Positions 53,593 through 64,000 of a DNA stretch of 64,000 bases are shown in pieces. The position numbers were made by a program, and so were the translations under genes. The stretch's first letter is position 1, and every line of letters begins with the position of its first letter. This DNA is from Lineus longissimus. Taxonomy: Eukaryota; Nemertea; Pilidiophora; Heteronemertea; Lineidae. The DNA lies in contig NC_088312.1 in assembly GCF_910592395.1 (NCBI RefSeq), positions 23,815,292-23,879,291 on the forward strand, in the 5' to 3' direction. The notes under the pieces are model-generated. The model made no database searches and was not told the origin of the DNA. It worked only from the letters and a program-made list of their open reading frames with translations.

Positions 53593-56500
53593 TTAGAGTA
53601 TTGCAGGTACACACATGCCTGGGATAAGTCTTTTCATGAGGTTGTTCTTCAGTTCAGATTCTGCGAGTTTATGCCACGAGTATGTCTCCTCTGCTTTATG
53701 ACAAATCTTTGGCAAGATGCCATTGTCCGGGAATGATAACAGGAACGTTATGCCGAAACCATCGTTGACTGCCTGTGGTTTCCCATGATGCTCTATTGAT
53801 AAGAGACCCACAACATCTAGATTGTCACTGTCCGTCGGTGTCCCAAAGGGTTGCTTAAATAAGAGGGAAAGATTGATAACAAAACTTGCAACATATTACT
53901 GTCAACTGTGAAATTTGTGACTCTTGAGGGTGGGTGGTGGAATCCATTGTGTTTCTCACATCAGCGAGGCTTCAGTTGTTTGTACTGGCAAAGCACAACA
54001 TACAGGAGATCACAGGCATATAACAATCGAAGTGAACTGTCTGGTTCAAACATCATGGGCATGAACCCTGTCACTGACAAATCGCTTGTGACCAGTGTAC
54101 TATACCCCCAGTTATATGGCAGGACCAGACAGTTCACTTCGATTGGGCCTAAGTCTGACTCGTTAGCTTCAGACTCTAACATGTACTGAACTATAGGGAT
54201 GGCTACATGTACCTTTAAAACTTCGATGAAACAGTCCTTCATACTCCTGTGAATAAATGGATTGAGCACCATAGAGGGGAAGTGAGGCACATCTCGAGTA
54301 TTCATCAACACGAACGCGTCATCACTGAAAATACATTTCAGATACTATAGTCACTTGTGTCATGTATATGTTATATACATTTGAGATACTACATGTATAT
54401 AGTCACTTGTGGTATGTATATGTTATATACATTTGAGATACTACATGTATATAGTCACTTGTGTGGTATATTGTTATATATCATATGTACATTTGAGATA
54501 CTACATGTACATTATAGTCACTTGTGTTATATTGTTACATGTATATACATTTCAGATACTACATACATTTTTCGATTAAACCGTACAACGTTGATTTGTT
54601 GTGTTGCTCCAGCCTTGTTTTGTGCTCTAGCAGTACGAGGGCTCTGCTCCAGCCTTGTTTTGTGCTCTAGCAGTATGGGGGCTCTGCTCCAGCCTTGTTT
54701 TGTGCTCTAGCAGTACGAGGGCTCTGCTCCAGCCTTGTTTTGTGCTCTAGCAGTACGAGGGCTCTGCTCCAGCCTTGTTTTGTGCTCTAGCAGTATGAGG
54801 GCTCTGCTCCAGCCTTGTTTTGTGCTCTAGCAGTACGAGGGCTCTGCTCCAGCCTTGTTTTGTGCTCTAGCAGTATGAGGGCTCTGCTCCAGCCTTGTTT
54901 TGTGCTCTAGCAGTATGGGGGCTCTGCTCCAGCCTGGTTTTGTGCTCTAGCAGTATGGGGGCTCTGCTCCAGCCTGGTTTTGTGCTCTAGCAGTATGGGG
55001 GCTCTGCTCCAGCATCGTTTTGTGCTCTAGCAGTACGAGGGCTCTGCTCCAGCATCGTCTTGTGCTCTAGCAGTACGAGGGCTCTGCTCCAGCCTTGTTT
55101 TGTGCTCTAGCAGTATGGGGGCTCTGCTCCAGCCTTGTTTTGTGCTCTAGCAGTATGGGGGCTCTGCTCCAGCCTTGTTTTGTGCTCTAGCAGTACGAGG
55201 GCTCTGCTCCAGCATCGTTTTGTGCTCTAGCAGTACGAGGGCTCTGCTCCAGCCTTGTTTTGTGCTCTAGCAGTATGAGGGCTCTGCTCCAGCCTTGTTT
55301 TGTGCTCTAGCAGTATGGGGGCTCTGCTCCAGCCTTGTTTTGTGCTCTAGCAGTATGGGGGCTCTGCTCCAGCCTTATTTTGTGCTCTAGCAGTATGGGG
55401 GCTCTGCTTCAGCATCGTTTTGTGCTGTAGCAGTATGGGCTCTGCTCCAGCCTTATTTTGTGCTCTAGCAGTATGGGGGCTCTGCTCCAGCATCGTTTTT
55501 GTGCTCTAGCAGTATGGGGGCTCTGCTCCAGCCTTATTTTGTGCTCTAGCAGTATGGGGGCTCTGCTCCAGCCTTGTTTTGTGCTCTAGCAGTATGGGGG
55601 CTCTGCTTCAGCCTTGTTTTGTGCTCTAGCAGTATGAGGGCTCTGCTCCAGCCTTGTTTTGTGCTCTAGCAGTATGGGGGCTCTGCTCCAGCCTTGTTTT
55701 GTGCTCTAGCAGTATGGGGGCTCTGCTCCAGCCTGGTTTTGTGCTCTAGCAGTATGGGGGCTCTGCTCCAGCCTTGTTTTGTGCTCTAGCAGTATGAGGG
55801 CTCTGCTCCAGCCTTGTTTTGTGCTCTAGCAGTATGAGGGCTCTGCTCCAGCCTTGTTTTGTGCTCTAGCAGTATGGGGGCTCTGCTCCAGCCTTGTTTT
55901 GTGCTCTAGCAGTATGGGGGCTCTGCTCCAGCCTTGTTTTGTGCTCTAGCAGTATGGGGGCTCTGCTCCAGCCTTGTTTTGTGCTCTAGCAGTATGGGGG
56001 CTCTGCTCCAGCCTTGTTTTGTGCTCTAGCAGTATGGTAGTTCACTTTGTCCACATGGTGGACCTTTATTACATAACATTTTTCTAATTTGAGCCATTGA
56101 AATCTTCAGAGAGTTGCCATGTGTTGCATCATTATGAAGTTTAACATTCGACTGATATCTCAGTTATCGAAATAACACCAGACAGATGTGCCGAGTTTTA
56201 AATCTCCTCCACACAGGCAGAATGTGTAAACAAGGGTTGGACGTCACAATCATGATCGCATGTCATGATGATAAACATCTCAAGTTTGTGACGATCAGAT
56301 CCTTGGTCACATTTACCAGCTTACCCTGATTTGTTTGTAATAACAAGTCGCATCAGCAGCTGTTGATGTCCGTTGATCACTGGCAGTAATGGCGGATGCC
56401 GAACATTGGCATGTCTCGAGCGATAATTCTGAGCAAGCATAACCAGTCTCATCACATCGGGTGCCCTAGGATGGGAATAAACATGATGAATAATAGATCA

Positions 56501-59500
56501 TCAAGCAAGTGGCTTGAAACTTGGTAAGTCTGGGGGATGTGAAGTTTTGGATTGCAATGAAGCAACCCAGATTCTGTGTTGGAATTTTTCTCTCAAAAAT
56601 TCGAAAATATAAGATTTCAAAAATATTTCTTCTGAATCTCTTGAGTTGGTCCTGAAAACTTGAGATACGAATTTTTTACCCCCCCCCCAAATTTTCTAAA
56701 GAATATTAAAAAAAAATTATTTTCTCAATCTCTTGACTTTGTCATGAAAATTTGAGATAAGATTTTTTTCCCCGAAATAAAAAAAAATTCTGAAAAAATT
56801 AAGAAATAATTTTTTTTTGTTCAAAATGCATATCTATCAGTTTTTTATCAATTTTTGAAAAAAAGTTATTTTTTACATGAATTTTCGAATATGAAAGTTA
56901 TGTTGGAGCTAGCCGACATAAGATCTATGTTGAGCACAATTGCCTGTGTAGTTTTCCTTTAACCTTACCGGAGAGGATATGCTTTTGAATTGCTCAAATC
57001 CACCTTTGACATCCATCTTGCCTGCAAAGATTCCCCATCACTATCGGCTAATGTTTTCAACCTTCCACCTGTGAATGAGAAACACTCATCTTTACATTTG
57101 TTATAGCCGTCACCAATTCACATGATGCTTCCTTTGGCACTCTCAGCAGATGCTTGGCAGTGTTACCACTGGGCTCCAGTCTTACCTGTCACAACATGTG
57201 AATCTGAACCATGTCCAGGTACCAATCTCCACACAGAGTCATGTCTTACCTGTCACATGTCCTATAAATGTGAACCTGAACCATGTACAGGTACCAATCT
57301 CCACACAGAGTAATGTATCGGGTTCAAATTCTAGTCCAGTTTCCTCGAGAACTTCCCTCTTTGCACCTTCCTGCAAGCAGAAAGAACACCAGGTGCTATC
57401 ATATGTCATTGTGGGCCTCGAACTAAAAGGTCCTTAATATGAAAGCACAGTGCAAAAGACTTTCTACTATCAGATCAAGACTCATGAAATTTTCACCATC
57501 GGCTTAACAATTCATTGGCTTAAGCCTCTGCATTGGCCAACTACATGGAAACTAGATGTCTATGCATCTGGGTAACCCTGTCTGGCTTCATGCCTCTGCT
57601 TCAGAGACATTCAAGCTTATACTGGAACTCAAGTTGAAGACAGCCATGTGGCCAGCCGTAATGAGTCTGGTGAAACTTTTCTTTGAGAAAGCTTACTATG
57701 TCCACATCTGGACACATCTGATAGAGACCACTATTACCGTACATTTAGTCACAAGCGTTGTCTGTGTTTAGTAACATTATAAAATCATCTCATATGATAT
57801 AATATAATAACCGATTAAGTGACACAATCACCAACACATTGTTTAAACAAAAGTTCAACTTCATAACAAAGTTTTAAATTGGCCTTAAAATTCAGTTCGT
57901 CCACTTGACCTTGCTGTAGTCACTTCAGGTAAGAACTAATCAAATTCATTTGGGTTGAAATTTGGAGCAAAGAATGAAGGGTCACCACAAAGGACATGAG
58001 AATGTTGAATAAGTTGTTATCTTAAACCAAAGCTTAGTTAGGATATTTGATTATGTGCTTACAGTGACATTATGTCACAAGTATGAACTCAGTTGTTGAC
58101 CTGGTATCAGCTGGTTGTGTGACACCATAGGTCACCAGGTCAGCCTTGACAAGGGATGGCATGTTAAACTGATCCACTGGCAATCATTCATTGCACTGAT
58201 CTGGGCATCTGGTGGACAAACTCTGTCTTCAAAGGAACATGGATGCGTTTGAAGAACTTGAAAGAGCTGTCAGGAGCAATGATATAGGCAAGGTAGGGCT
58301 TGGGCTCACAAGAGCTGTCCATCTGACAGATCACACAGGTCAAATGCTGTACTACTACAAAACTGAAGTGAAAATGTTTGATTTTACAGTTCTAATACCA
58401 GTGCATTTTGTGTTCAGACACAATCAGTCATTACTAGACTTGACAAACATAAATTCTGTAAGGGATGACTCTGCCAATTTTAAAACCCAATAAAAAGCCG
58501 GTTTACAGTTGGGGAACTTGCAAACAAAAGACTTTCACTTTCGCAAACAAATGAAGTACATGTACTCCACACATTCATTCACACTGTTCATTCAGCACTA
58601 AACAGCAATACATGTAACTGAATGTCAACAACAACCAATGCAACCATTTTCTCTCTTGCAGGTGTCTGAGGTAATGACCAACTGCCCTGATCTGCGAGAC
58701 CCCGGCTTCTCATGGATCATCAACGATGCCATCAGACTTGGTCTAACAGAGATCACACGTGTTCTGCTCGAGAATGGTGTCCTAGCAAACAGCACGAGCA
58801 AGAACTTATGTAAACCATCCCCCCTCATGAATGCTTGTAAACTGGGCAATAAGAACATTGTGAGATTATTGTTGGAGCATGGTGCTGCTGTGGATGGCGA
58901 AGACAACTTTGGCGTCCCACCTCTTGTGCTTGCAGCTCGGAGCGGCAACATGGAAATCTTTGATTTACTCCTTACCTGGAAGGCAAACGTTGACCAAAGA
59001 ATTGATTACGAGTTTGTCAAATGGCCTTTTAACAGTCAGAGGATGAACCAGGCACAATTAGAATGCATGAGTGCCCCCTATGAACAAAACACAGTACTTA
59101 TTGAAGCATGCCGAGCACAACATTTTGAAATTGTTCAAAAGTTATTGTTGCATGGCGCCAACTTGCATGCGGCCAACCAAGCTAAAGAAACACCCTTGCA
59201 TATCACGGCGTGTCCACGACCCTGGTTGTCTTATCAGCACTACAACAAACGCATCCTACCAACGGCACCAGAAATTCTTCATTGTTTACTTCAACATGGA
59301 GCAGACGTCAATGCTCACAACATGTTTGGGCAGACGCCATTGGATCGTACACTAGCTGAAATTGAACATATCCTAAACTGTAAAATTCTCAGCGAAAATG
59401 TGACAGAAACATTGCAAAAACACTTCAGGAATTTCTACAACATGGTCCAGGCTGGCAGCAACTTGAAAATCTACGCCAATCCTGCTAATGGAGAGGAGGA

Positions 59501-61190
59501 TCTGTACGGGTTTCTACTGGATGCTTATCTACAACATCAAGATTCTGATTCACCCAATAAAGCATGTCTGCAGGAATTCAAAAAGGTCTTGAAAGCCATT
59601 GACTTAGCCCTGGGGAAGCCACGAGAAGTGTTTGTAAGGAGATTCATCATGGAGATAAGAGAATCGATCGAGAAACGCGTCATCGTCGCTTGGTTAAAGT
59701 CCAGACAGCGAAACTGTCGTAGCCTGAAGGAATTGTGTGGAACTAGAGTCCGGCAGGTCCTACACCCACCGCTGATGCTGAATGTCTTCACAGAAGAACT
59801 GGAATTGCCACTGAACCTGCGTGAATATCTTATCAAGTCATAATGATAAGAACAAACCTTGGTTCAAACGGACAAGACAGTGCTGTTGCTACCAGAGCAG
59901 AGGCATAATCAGGCTTTATACAGGCACTATGGGTCCACCTTACAGAAGGTGTCACATGAATCGCACGAAAGTCCTGAGGAACATTCCTGGCTTAGCATGT
60001 TTCATGTTGATTTTGTTCTTTGAGTGTGACAGGCTGCTGCTGGTCCCGGAAGACAGATTTCATTAGTCATTGTATATCAACTGAAATAAGCCAGAATGGA
60101 TCCTGGAAGCATGATTATTCCTGCAAACTGGTGCTTGTGTACAGTTAGGAAGTTAATATATATGGTGCTGCCCAAAGACAGAACAATAAAGTAATGAGAA
60201 GACTGTCACTGCAAAAACTGACATACGGTTAAAATCATCAATAAGTGTAGACAACATTTTGTAGAATGTTTGAGGACATTTCTTGATGGATCCCTTCATT
60301 GTCAGGACTTGTCGTTGAAGAAGACCCATTTTGAAAAATACAGTCACCTCTGAATTTTAATTTTTTCAGGAATAAAATGTCTCTTTATTTGTTCAATATC
60401 TAATCTGAGTGCTTCATTCCAATCACTCCAGGGTCTGCTTGCTTCCTTGAGATTTTGACGAGTACACTTGAAGATGAAGTGGGCCAGTTCCCGTGTAGTG
60501 GATTACTTATTGGATGCCTCAGTAAAGGTGCATCTGAACACTCTTCCAAATAAGTACATAGAGTTTTAAATGTTATTTGTTGTGCCCACCATATAGTAAC
60601 ACTGCGCGTATGTCATGCTACTAACTTCACTAAATTCCCACTTACGATAATAGTTTCATCGGGTTCCATCCTGCCGGCAGGTAGGTACCACTTCCCCCGA
60701 CACGATTCCTTGGCCTCCTGCATGAAGAGGACATCCCCAGCATCATTGATGACGATCCCTGCCACGATGTAACACACAGAATGCTTGGTGATAGGATGGA
60801 ACTCATCTTCTAGAAAAATGGGAATTGGACAATGGGAATTGGACATTGTACACAAGCATATTTTACACTCACAATCCGAAGAAGGGGTACCGTATCCATA
60901 TCCGTATCTGTATCCATGGACATGGCCGAGCCAAATACAAATGCTTCGGGTCCACAGAGCATACTCATCTCCCCAAATCAAAAGTAGTTATCTTGTTAAG
61001 TCAGAGCTAGTAATAGTATACAGAGAATTGATGTTCTATTCGACTTACGACTTTGAGATGTGACATCCACCAGACAATGAGCTGTTTTCAGTGGAATTCT
61101 TCCAGCCAGGAGAGAGCCAAGATCAGCCTCAACGGCAGTAAAATCTCCCACAGTGTCTGATGAGTGTTCTGAGAGGGTATTTGATGCCAT
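53593..61190 (-). CDS. NUDT18: Nudix hydrolase, NUDT18 (MTH3)-like
   Basis: Seven phase-consistent exons, 61190-61049, 60809-60646, 57370-57250, 57068-56969, 56465-56325, 54324-54213 and 53853-53593, give 346 residues (human NUDT18 is about 323). The Nudix box spans the exon 2/3 junction at about residues 93-115 (GRMEPDETII then EGAKREVLEETG), with every conserved Gly and Glu of GX5EX7REUXEEXGU. SVCYIVAGIVIN, FMQEAKESCRGKWYLPAGRM, ESLQARWM and the C-terminal NDGFGITFLLSF match the NUDT18 pattern. NUDT18 hydrolyses 8-oxo-guanine nucleoside diphosphates, so a nucleotide-sanitising role is inferred. Intron 2 (57371-60645) contains a complete SOCS-box gene on the opposite strand, intron 5 a 40-bp minisatellite. 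The exon 3 donor region is partly duplicated downstream. Confidence 0.93.
54350..54568. repeat. Tandem repeat, ~52-62-bp unit, about 4 copies
   Basis: Units contain 'tagtcacttgtg', 'tatacatttgagatactaca' and TATATA variants. They lie directly upstream (minus strand) of NUDT18-like exon 6. Confidence 0.85.
54606..56037. repeat. Minisatellite, 40-bp unit, about 36 copies
   Basis: Units contain 'gctctgctccagccttgttt' and 'tgtgctctagcagtatgggg'. Variants: tacgagg/tatgggg/tatgagg and ccttgttt/catcgttt/cctggttt/ccttattt. It fills most of NUDT18-like intron 5. Frames are closed by TAG in the unit. Confidence 0.96.
56565..56930. repeat. AT-rich dispersed repeat, copy 2
   Basis: Related to 21925-22230; see that entry. 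Lies in NUDT18-like intron 4. Contains a 9-C run and long A/T runs. Confidence 0.55.
57181..57316. repeat. Partial duplication of NUDT18-like exon 3 end with its splice donor
   Basis: Two adjacent ~64-72-bp copies (57181-57244 and 57245-57316) share 'cttacctgtcaca', 'tgaaccatgt-caggtacca' and 'atctccacacagagt'. The second is the real exon 3 end with its donor (GTAAGA on the minus strand); the first is a downstream copy carrying its own donor. Reading through the first donor meets a stop before the copy. Confidence 0.85.
58239..59843 (+). CDS. Ankyrin-repeat and SOCS-box (ASB-type) protein, nested in NUDT18 intron 2
   Basis: Exons 58239-58292 (MDAFEELERAVRSNDIGK) and 58662-59843 join in phase 0 to give 411 residues. 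Ankyrin repeats occupy roughly residues 30-260 (SPLMNACKLGNKNIVRLLLE, PPLVLAARSGNMEIFDLLL, EIVQKLLLHGANL, TPLHITA, LLQHGADVNAHNMFGQTPLD). A helical linker follows, and the last ~40 residues are a SOCS box with BC box SLKELCGTRV and a Cul5-box-like LPLNL. ASB proteins are substrate receptors of Elongin B/C-Cullin5 ubiquitin ligases; the ankyrin part chooses the substrate. I cannot assign a vertebrate ASB number. AATAAA lies at 60185. The gene is complete and on the strand opposite its host gene. Confidence 0.88.
60185..60190 (+). terminator. Poly(A) signal AATAAA of ASB-type gene
   Basis: First AATAAA after the stop at 59843; another occurs near 60372. Both still lie inside NUDT18-like intron 2. 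Confidence 0.4.
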
Positions 61191-62376
61191 GGTCACGTTC
61201 TATTTCATGACATCCTTTGTTGTTCGAGTCAATTTTCTGATTGGTTCAATCAAATTTTCATCTCAGAATGCCACGAGTTCATCAGATGCCCTTTTAAAAT
61301 GTTTTCTGAAAAAACAGATCAGATTAGTATGGTTGGTATCGCTGTCAATGAGGTGCAACTGTTGAGATGTACCATGCATGCTCCACCAAGCCACCAAGGG
61401 GGCCGGCAAGATGACACATCATGCATGTCATGTGATCAACTCATGTGATCCTGACTGGCAGAACTATGGAAGTTATAATGATCAGATCAATCACGCAGAG
61501 CAGCTGAGCTAAAAATGGACTTATTTATGAACTTTGCCGCTGCATGCTGATCTCATGCTCAGGTTAGCGAGGGGCAGATTTCAGTGGGGGGGGGGGGGGG
61601 GGGGGGGGCAACCTGACCCTGGCCCCCCCCCTTCTGCCGACTTGAAAAAAAGGTTTTTCTAGTGAGAGAGTTGCTGAAAAAACGGTGCTCTAAGGACGGT
61701 GTTCATGCTCTGCCCCAACTCAGTAACCCCCTCCCCTGGCCCCCTTTCTATCTAATAACCCTGGATCCACCCCCGTTTTATACATCAGTGCAGTGTATCT
61801 GCCTCAGAAAAACCATTCATGCATCTACATCCTACCATAGTATGAGTGCCATTCAATCAAAAGTTACAAGAAAGTGACAACGTGCATACTTCATCAAACT
61901 GCATAGTTGAATGCGATCAAACTACGTCATTTCCGATCGGGGATTGTAAATTTTAGCCGAATTGGCTCGTATTTCTGAGCCTAATTCATGTTATGGGGCA
62001 CAATGAACATTTAAAAATATAGAAAAGTATCAACGATATGTCTACGGTTGTTTACACTGTTTGTTACATGAAAATAGTATTGTCTTCTATTGCAGAATTC
62101 GATTATTTCAACGAAAATTCGTTATCAAATTCTCATGAGATGCTACTTGCAGAAGTACCACGATTTGACAACAAACCATTATCTCTTGTGACCTTCCGTC
62201 TAAAAAGTGCTTTTTTGAGATGTTTTGGTAATTTTCTTGAATACCTTTAAAGTTCTCCATAAATATTTGTCATATAGAATATGCAGATCATCTGATTGGT
62301 TCAGTATCTTAATTCAAAGATGGTTCTTAGAGCTGTTAAAAAATGGCCATGTCACTCACTGACTCAACATTACAAT
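61191..62376. other. NUDT18-like upstream region and spacer
   Basis: Contains a 23-G run at 61586-61608 followed by C-rich sequence (61620-61630). No TATA box or gene-like frame identified. Confidence 0.4.
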
Positions 62377-63210
62377 GGGTGATTTCAAAGTCAGTTTTTA
62401 GATTTAGTTTTAAAACTAAATGGAACACTAAAACCCTTGATTAAACCAGCATTGAAATGAAGTGGGTTTTAGTTTCATCCTTTTTCAAAGTCGGTGTTTG
62501 TTGGTTTTAGCATTATGTCCGGTTTAAGCTTAAAACTAAGGGATGGTTTTAGTGTCAAAAACTAACACCGGGACTAAAACTAAAACTCTCCACAACACCA
62601 GAAATGAAATCAGTTCTGGTGTTAGTTTTGACACTCAGTTTTAGCATTATCCTATTTCAAATTAGGTTTTAGTTTCACACTGAAACCAATTGGAACACCA
62701 AGGTCTGATCGTAATCCCAGCTCGGTGTTATATTTGGAAGATTTGTAGTGCATTTTGTATTACCAATAAAACTAACACCTTGGGCATTAACACCGAGTGG
62801 ATTTCAAAGTTGGTGTTGGTGTTCAGAAAAAAAAATCATGTTGTTCGTACCATTTCAAGAAGTAGTTGCTGGTATTTTGAACGCTGATAGGAATGATGAT
62901 GGACGTGAAAGAAGAAGACCAAATTTATATAGATCGGAATCGGTTTCAATAGGGAAACACCCGAAACACATGCGTGTTTGGTTTTTCCAAGGTTTTATCT
63001 CTGTCCATCTTGGTGTTAGTTTTACCTGCAGAATAAAACCTCTTCTTAGTTTCAGCCCAGGTTTTAGGTGTTTAGATAAAACCAGGTGTTGGTGTTAAAC
63101 TAAAACCTCGAATTGATCTTATCCAGACATAGGTTTTTAGGGGTAGAAATTAAGAATAAAACTGACACCAACACCCAACTCTAAAACCAAAACCAACTTT
63201 GAAATCACCC
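62377..63210. mobile_element. Terminal-inverted-repeat element, 834 bp, non-autonomous
   Basis: The left end GGGTGATTTCAAAGTCAGTT and the right end (complement GGGTGATTTCAAAGTTGGTT) match over about 20 bp. The candidate target duplication is AAT (62374-62376 and 63211-63213). The interior is full of inverted and direct copies of words like GGTTTTAGT, ACTAAAACC and GGTGTTAGTTTT, and has no transposase frame. The superfamily is not clear. Confidence 0.75.
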
Positions 63211-63758
63211 AATGTCGATGTCAACATGCTCAACTCATACTGACAACGGAGTCAAAAACCGTGTACAAATGCACCTTGTACTGTAAGTGTTAGTAGGCCT
63301 TATGTATGTAACTTTATGATCGGATGGCATAGGGCCATAATAGCTACAAGGGTGTCCTGGGTATCGTATCCCTTTATTAAGGAGGTTGTGGCGAGAGAGG
63401 TGAGACATTTGCCATGCCACGGCCCATGCCGTTAATAAATGAAATCATAATTTTTTATGACTGAGCCGGACGGCTGAGGCCTGGACCCTGGATGCAGCCT
63501 GGTACTTGACTTGGGCCTTGGCAGAAAGCCAGATTTGTCATTTGACTCGTTGTCTATGACAGTTGGAGATAGCATGTTTACATTAAATAATGTAATTGAC
63601 TTTGGATGAAATGGATTTTAGTTACCCGTTATTGGAGAAGTCATTTTGTAACAATTTGTTCCTCATTTCAGATTGAATCGATTGAGAGGGTTCGGATAGG
63701 TCTTCACAGATGTCACATGATGATGCCATTAACGTAATCACCGATTTCAAGCTATGGT
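63211..63758. other. Spacer and possible promoter of the next gene
   Basis: No gene-like frame or repeat recognised. The final part is presumed 5' UTR or first-intron sequence of the ankyrin gene that starts at 63759; a TTTCAG lies at 63666-63671. Confidence 0.35.
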
Positions 63759-64000
63759 ATGAGTTTCCCTCTACAAGAATCTCTGAGCGGCATGGATAAT
63801 TTCCTTGCTGACGATTTGTACCAGGCTGTAAAGAAACCAGATATACCCAAACTGGAGGGCTTCTTCAAGGCAGGACTGAGCCCCAATCATGTCTTTACAA
63901 GTGAGAAGAATGCTGATGCACTTGGTAAAACGCTCCTCCAGGTCGCCACATCTGAGAAGAATGCAGATGTGGTGAAGTTGCTCATCAAGCATGGATGTGA
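63759..64000 (+). CDS. Ankyrin-repeat protein, N-terminal part (runs off the window)
   Basis: An open frame of 80 codons from the ATG at 63759 (a second in-frame ATG is at 63792) continues past the end of the window. It starts MSFPLQESLSGMDNFLADD and then shows helical ankyrin-type pairs (DLYQAVKKPDIPKLEGFFKA, KTLLQVATSEKNADVVKLLI, KHGC). It resembles the N-terminal cap and first ankyrin repeat of a multi-repeat protein; too little is present for a family name. Whether it is related to the nearby ASB-type gene cannot be told. Confidence 0.65.
   Translation, partial: MSFPLQESLSGMDNFLADDLYQAVKKPDIPKLEGFFKAGLSPNHVFTSEKNADALGKTLLQVATSEKNADVVKLLIKHGC

Noticed and set aside
61586-61608. 23-G run as a functional G-quadruplex
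   Set aside because: The run is real, but nothing around it beyond position upstream of NUDT18 supports a role; length may also be unreliable in the assembly.

Overview
The window is nuclear DNA from an animal, most likely a marine invertebrate. Genes are split by many short GT-AG introns, an X-linked RPGR orthologue and a LanC-like gene are present, and there are tRNA-derived repeats, a PIF/Harbinger transposon and heavy minisatellite load. The frequent TAGGCCTA and ACATGTAC words and an animal creatinase would suit an invertebrate deuterostome, but the species is an inference I cannot confirm.

Layout. 1-6.5 kb is gene-poor: a C-rich stretch, a ~710-bp direct duplication, a short tandem repeat and a 5'-truncated non-LTR retrotransposon. 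6.5-9.8 kb (+) is a mitochondrially targeted creatinase (5 exons). 11.8-16.8 kb (+) is a LANCL3-like gene (4 exons) with a 3-kb, 30-bp minisatellite in its last intron. 19.9-34.2 kb (-) is an RPGR orthologue (about 20 exons): RCC1 propeller first, then a Glu/Lys-rich tail spread over many small exons, with four minisatellites in its introns. 36.6-43.7 kb (+) is PPIL4 (13 exons), head-to-head with RPGR. 43.9-51.2 kb is a nest of mobile DNA: a tandem-repeat element (~302-bp units) split by a 5,964-bp PIF/Harbinger transposon, which carries a frameshifted DDE transposase (+), a five-exon gene for a protein with two Myb/SANT-like modules (-), and at least two smaller inserted elements. 51.6-53.3 kb is a 60/69-bp minisatellite. 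53.6-61.2 kb (-) is a complete seven-exon NUDT18-like Nudix hydrolase, with an ankyrin-repeat SOCS-box gene (+) lying wholly inside its second intron. 62.4-63.2 kb is a terminal-inverted-repeat element, and at 63.8 kb another ankyrin gene begins and runs off the window.

Exon models were built by hand. Each splice junction was checked for GT/AG and codon phase, and the phases are consistent throughout, which is the main support for the gene structures. The host genes do not form a pathway. The most biologically coherent signals are the LANCL3-RPGR neighbourhood (also close together on the human X), a GGGGCGAAA-type motif 95-160 bp before the start codons of LANCL3, RPGR and PPIL4, the nested NUDT18/ASB arrangement, and the nested transposons with a readable empty site.
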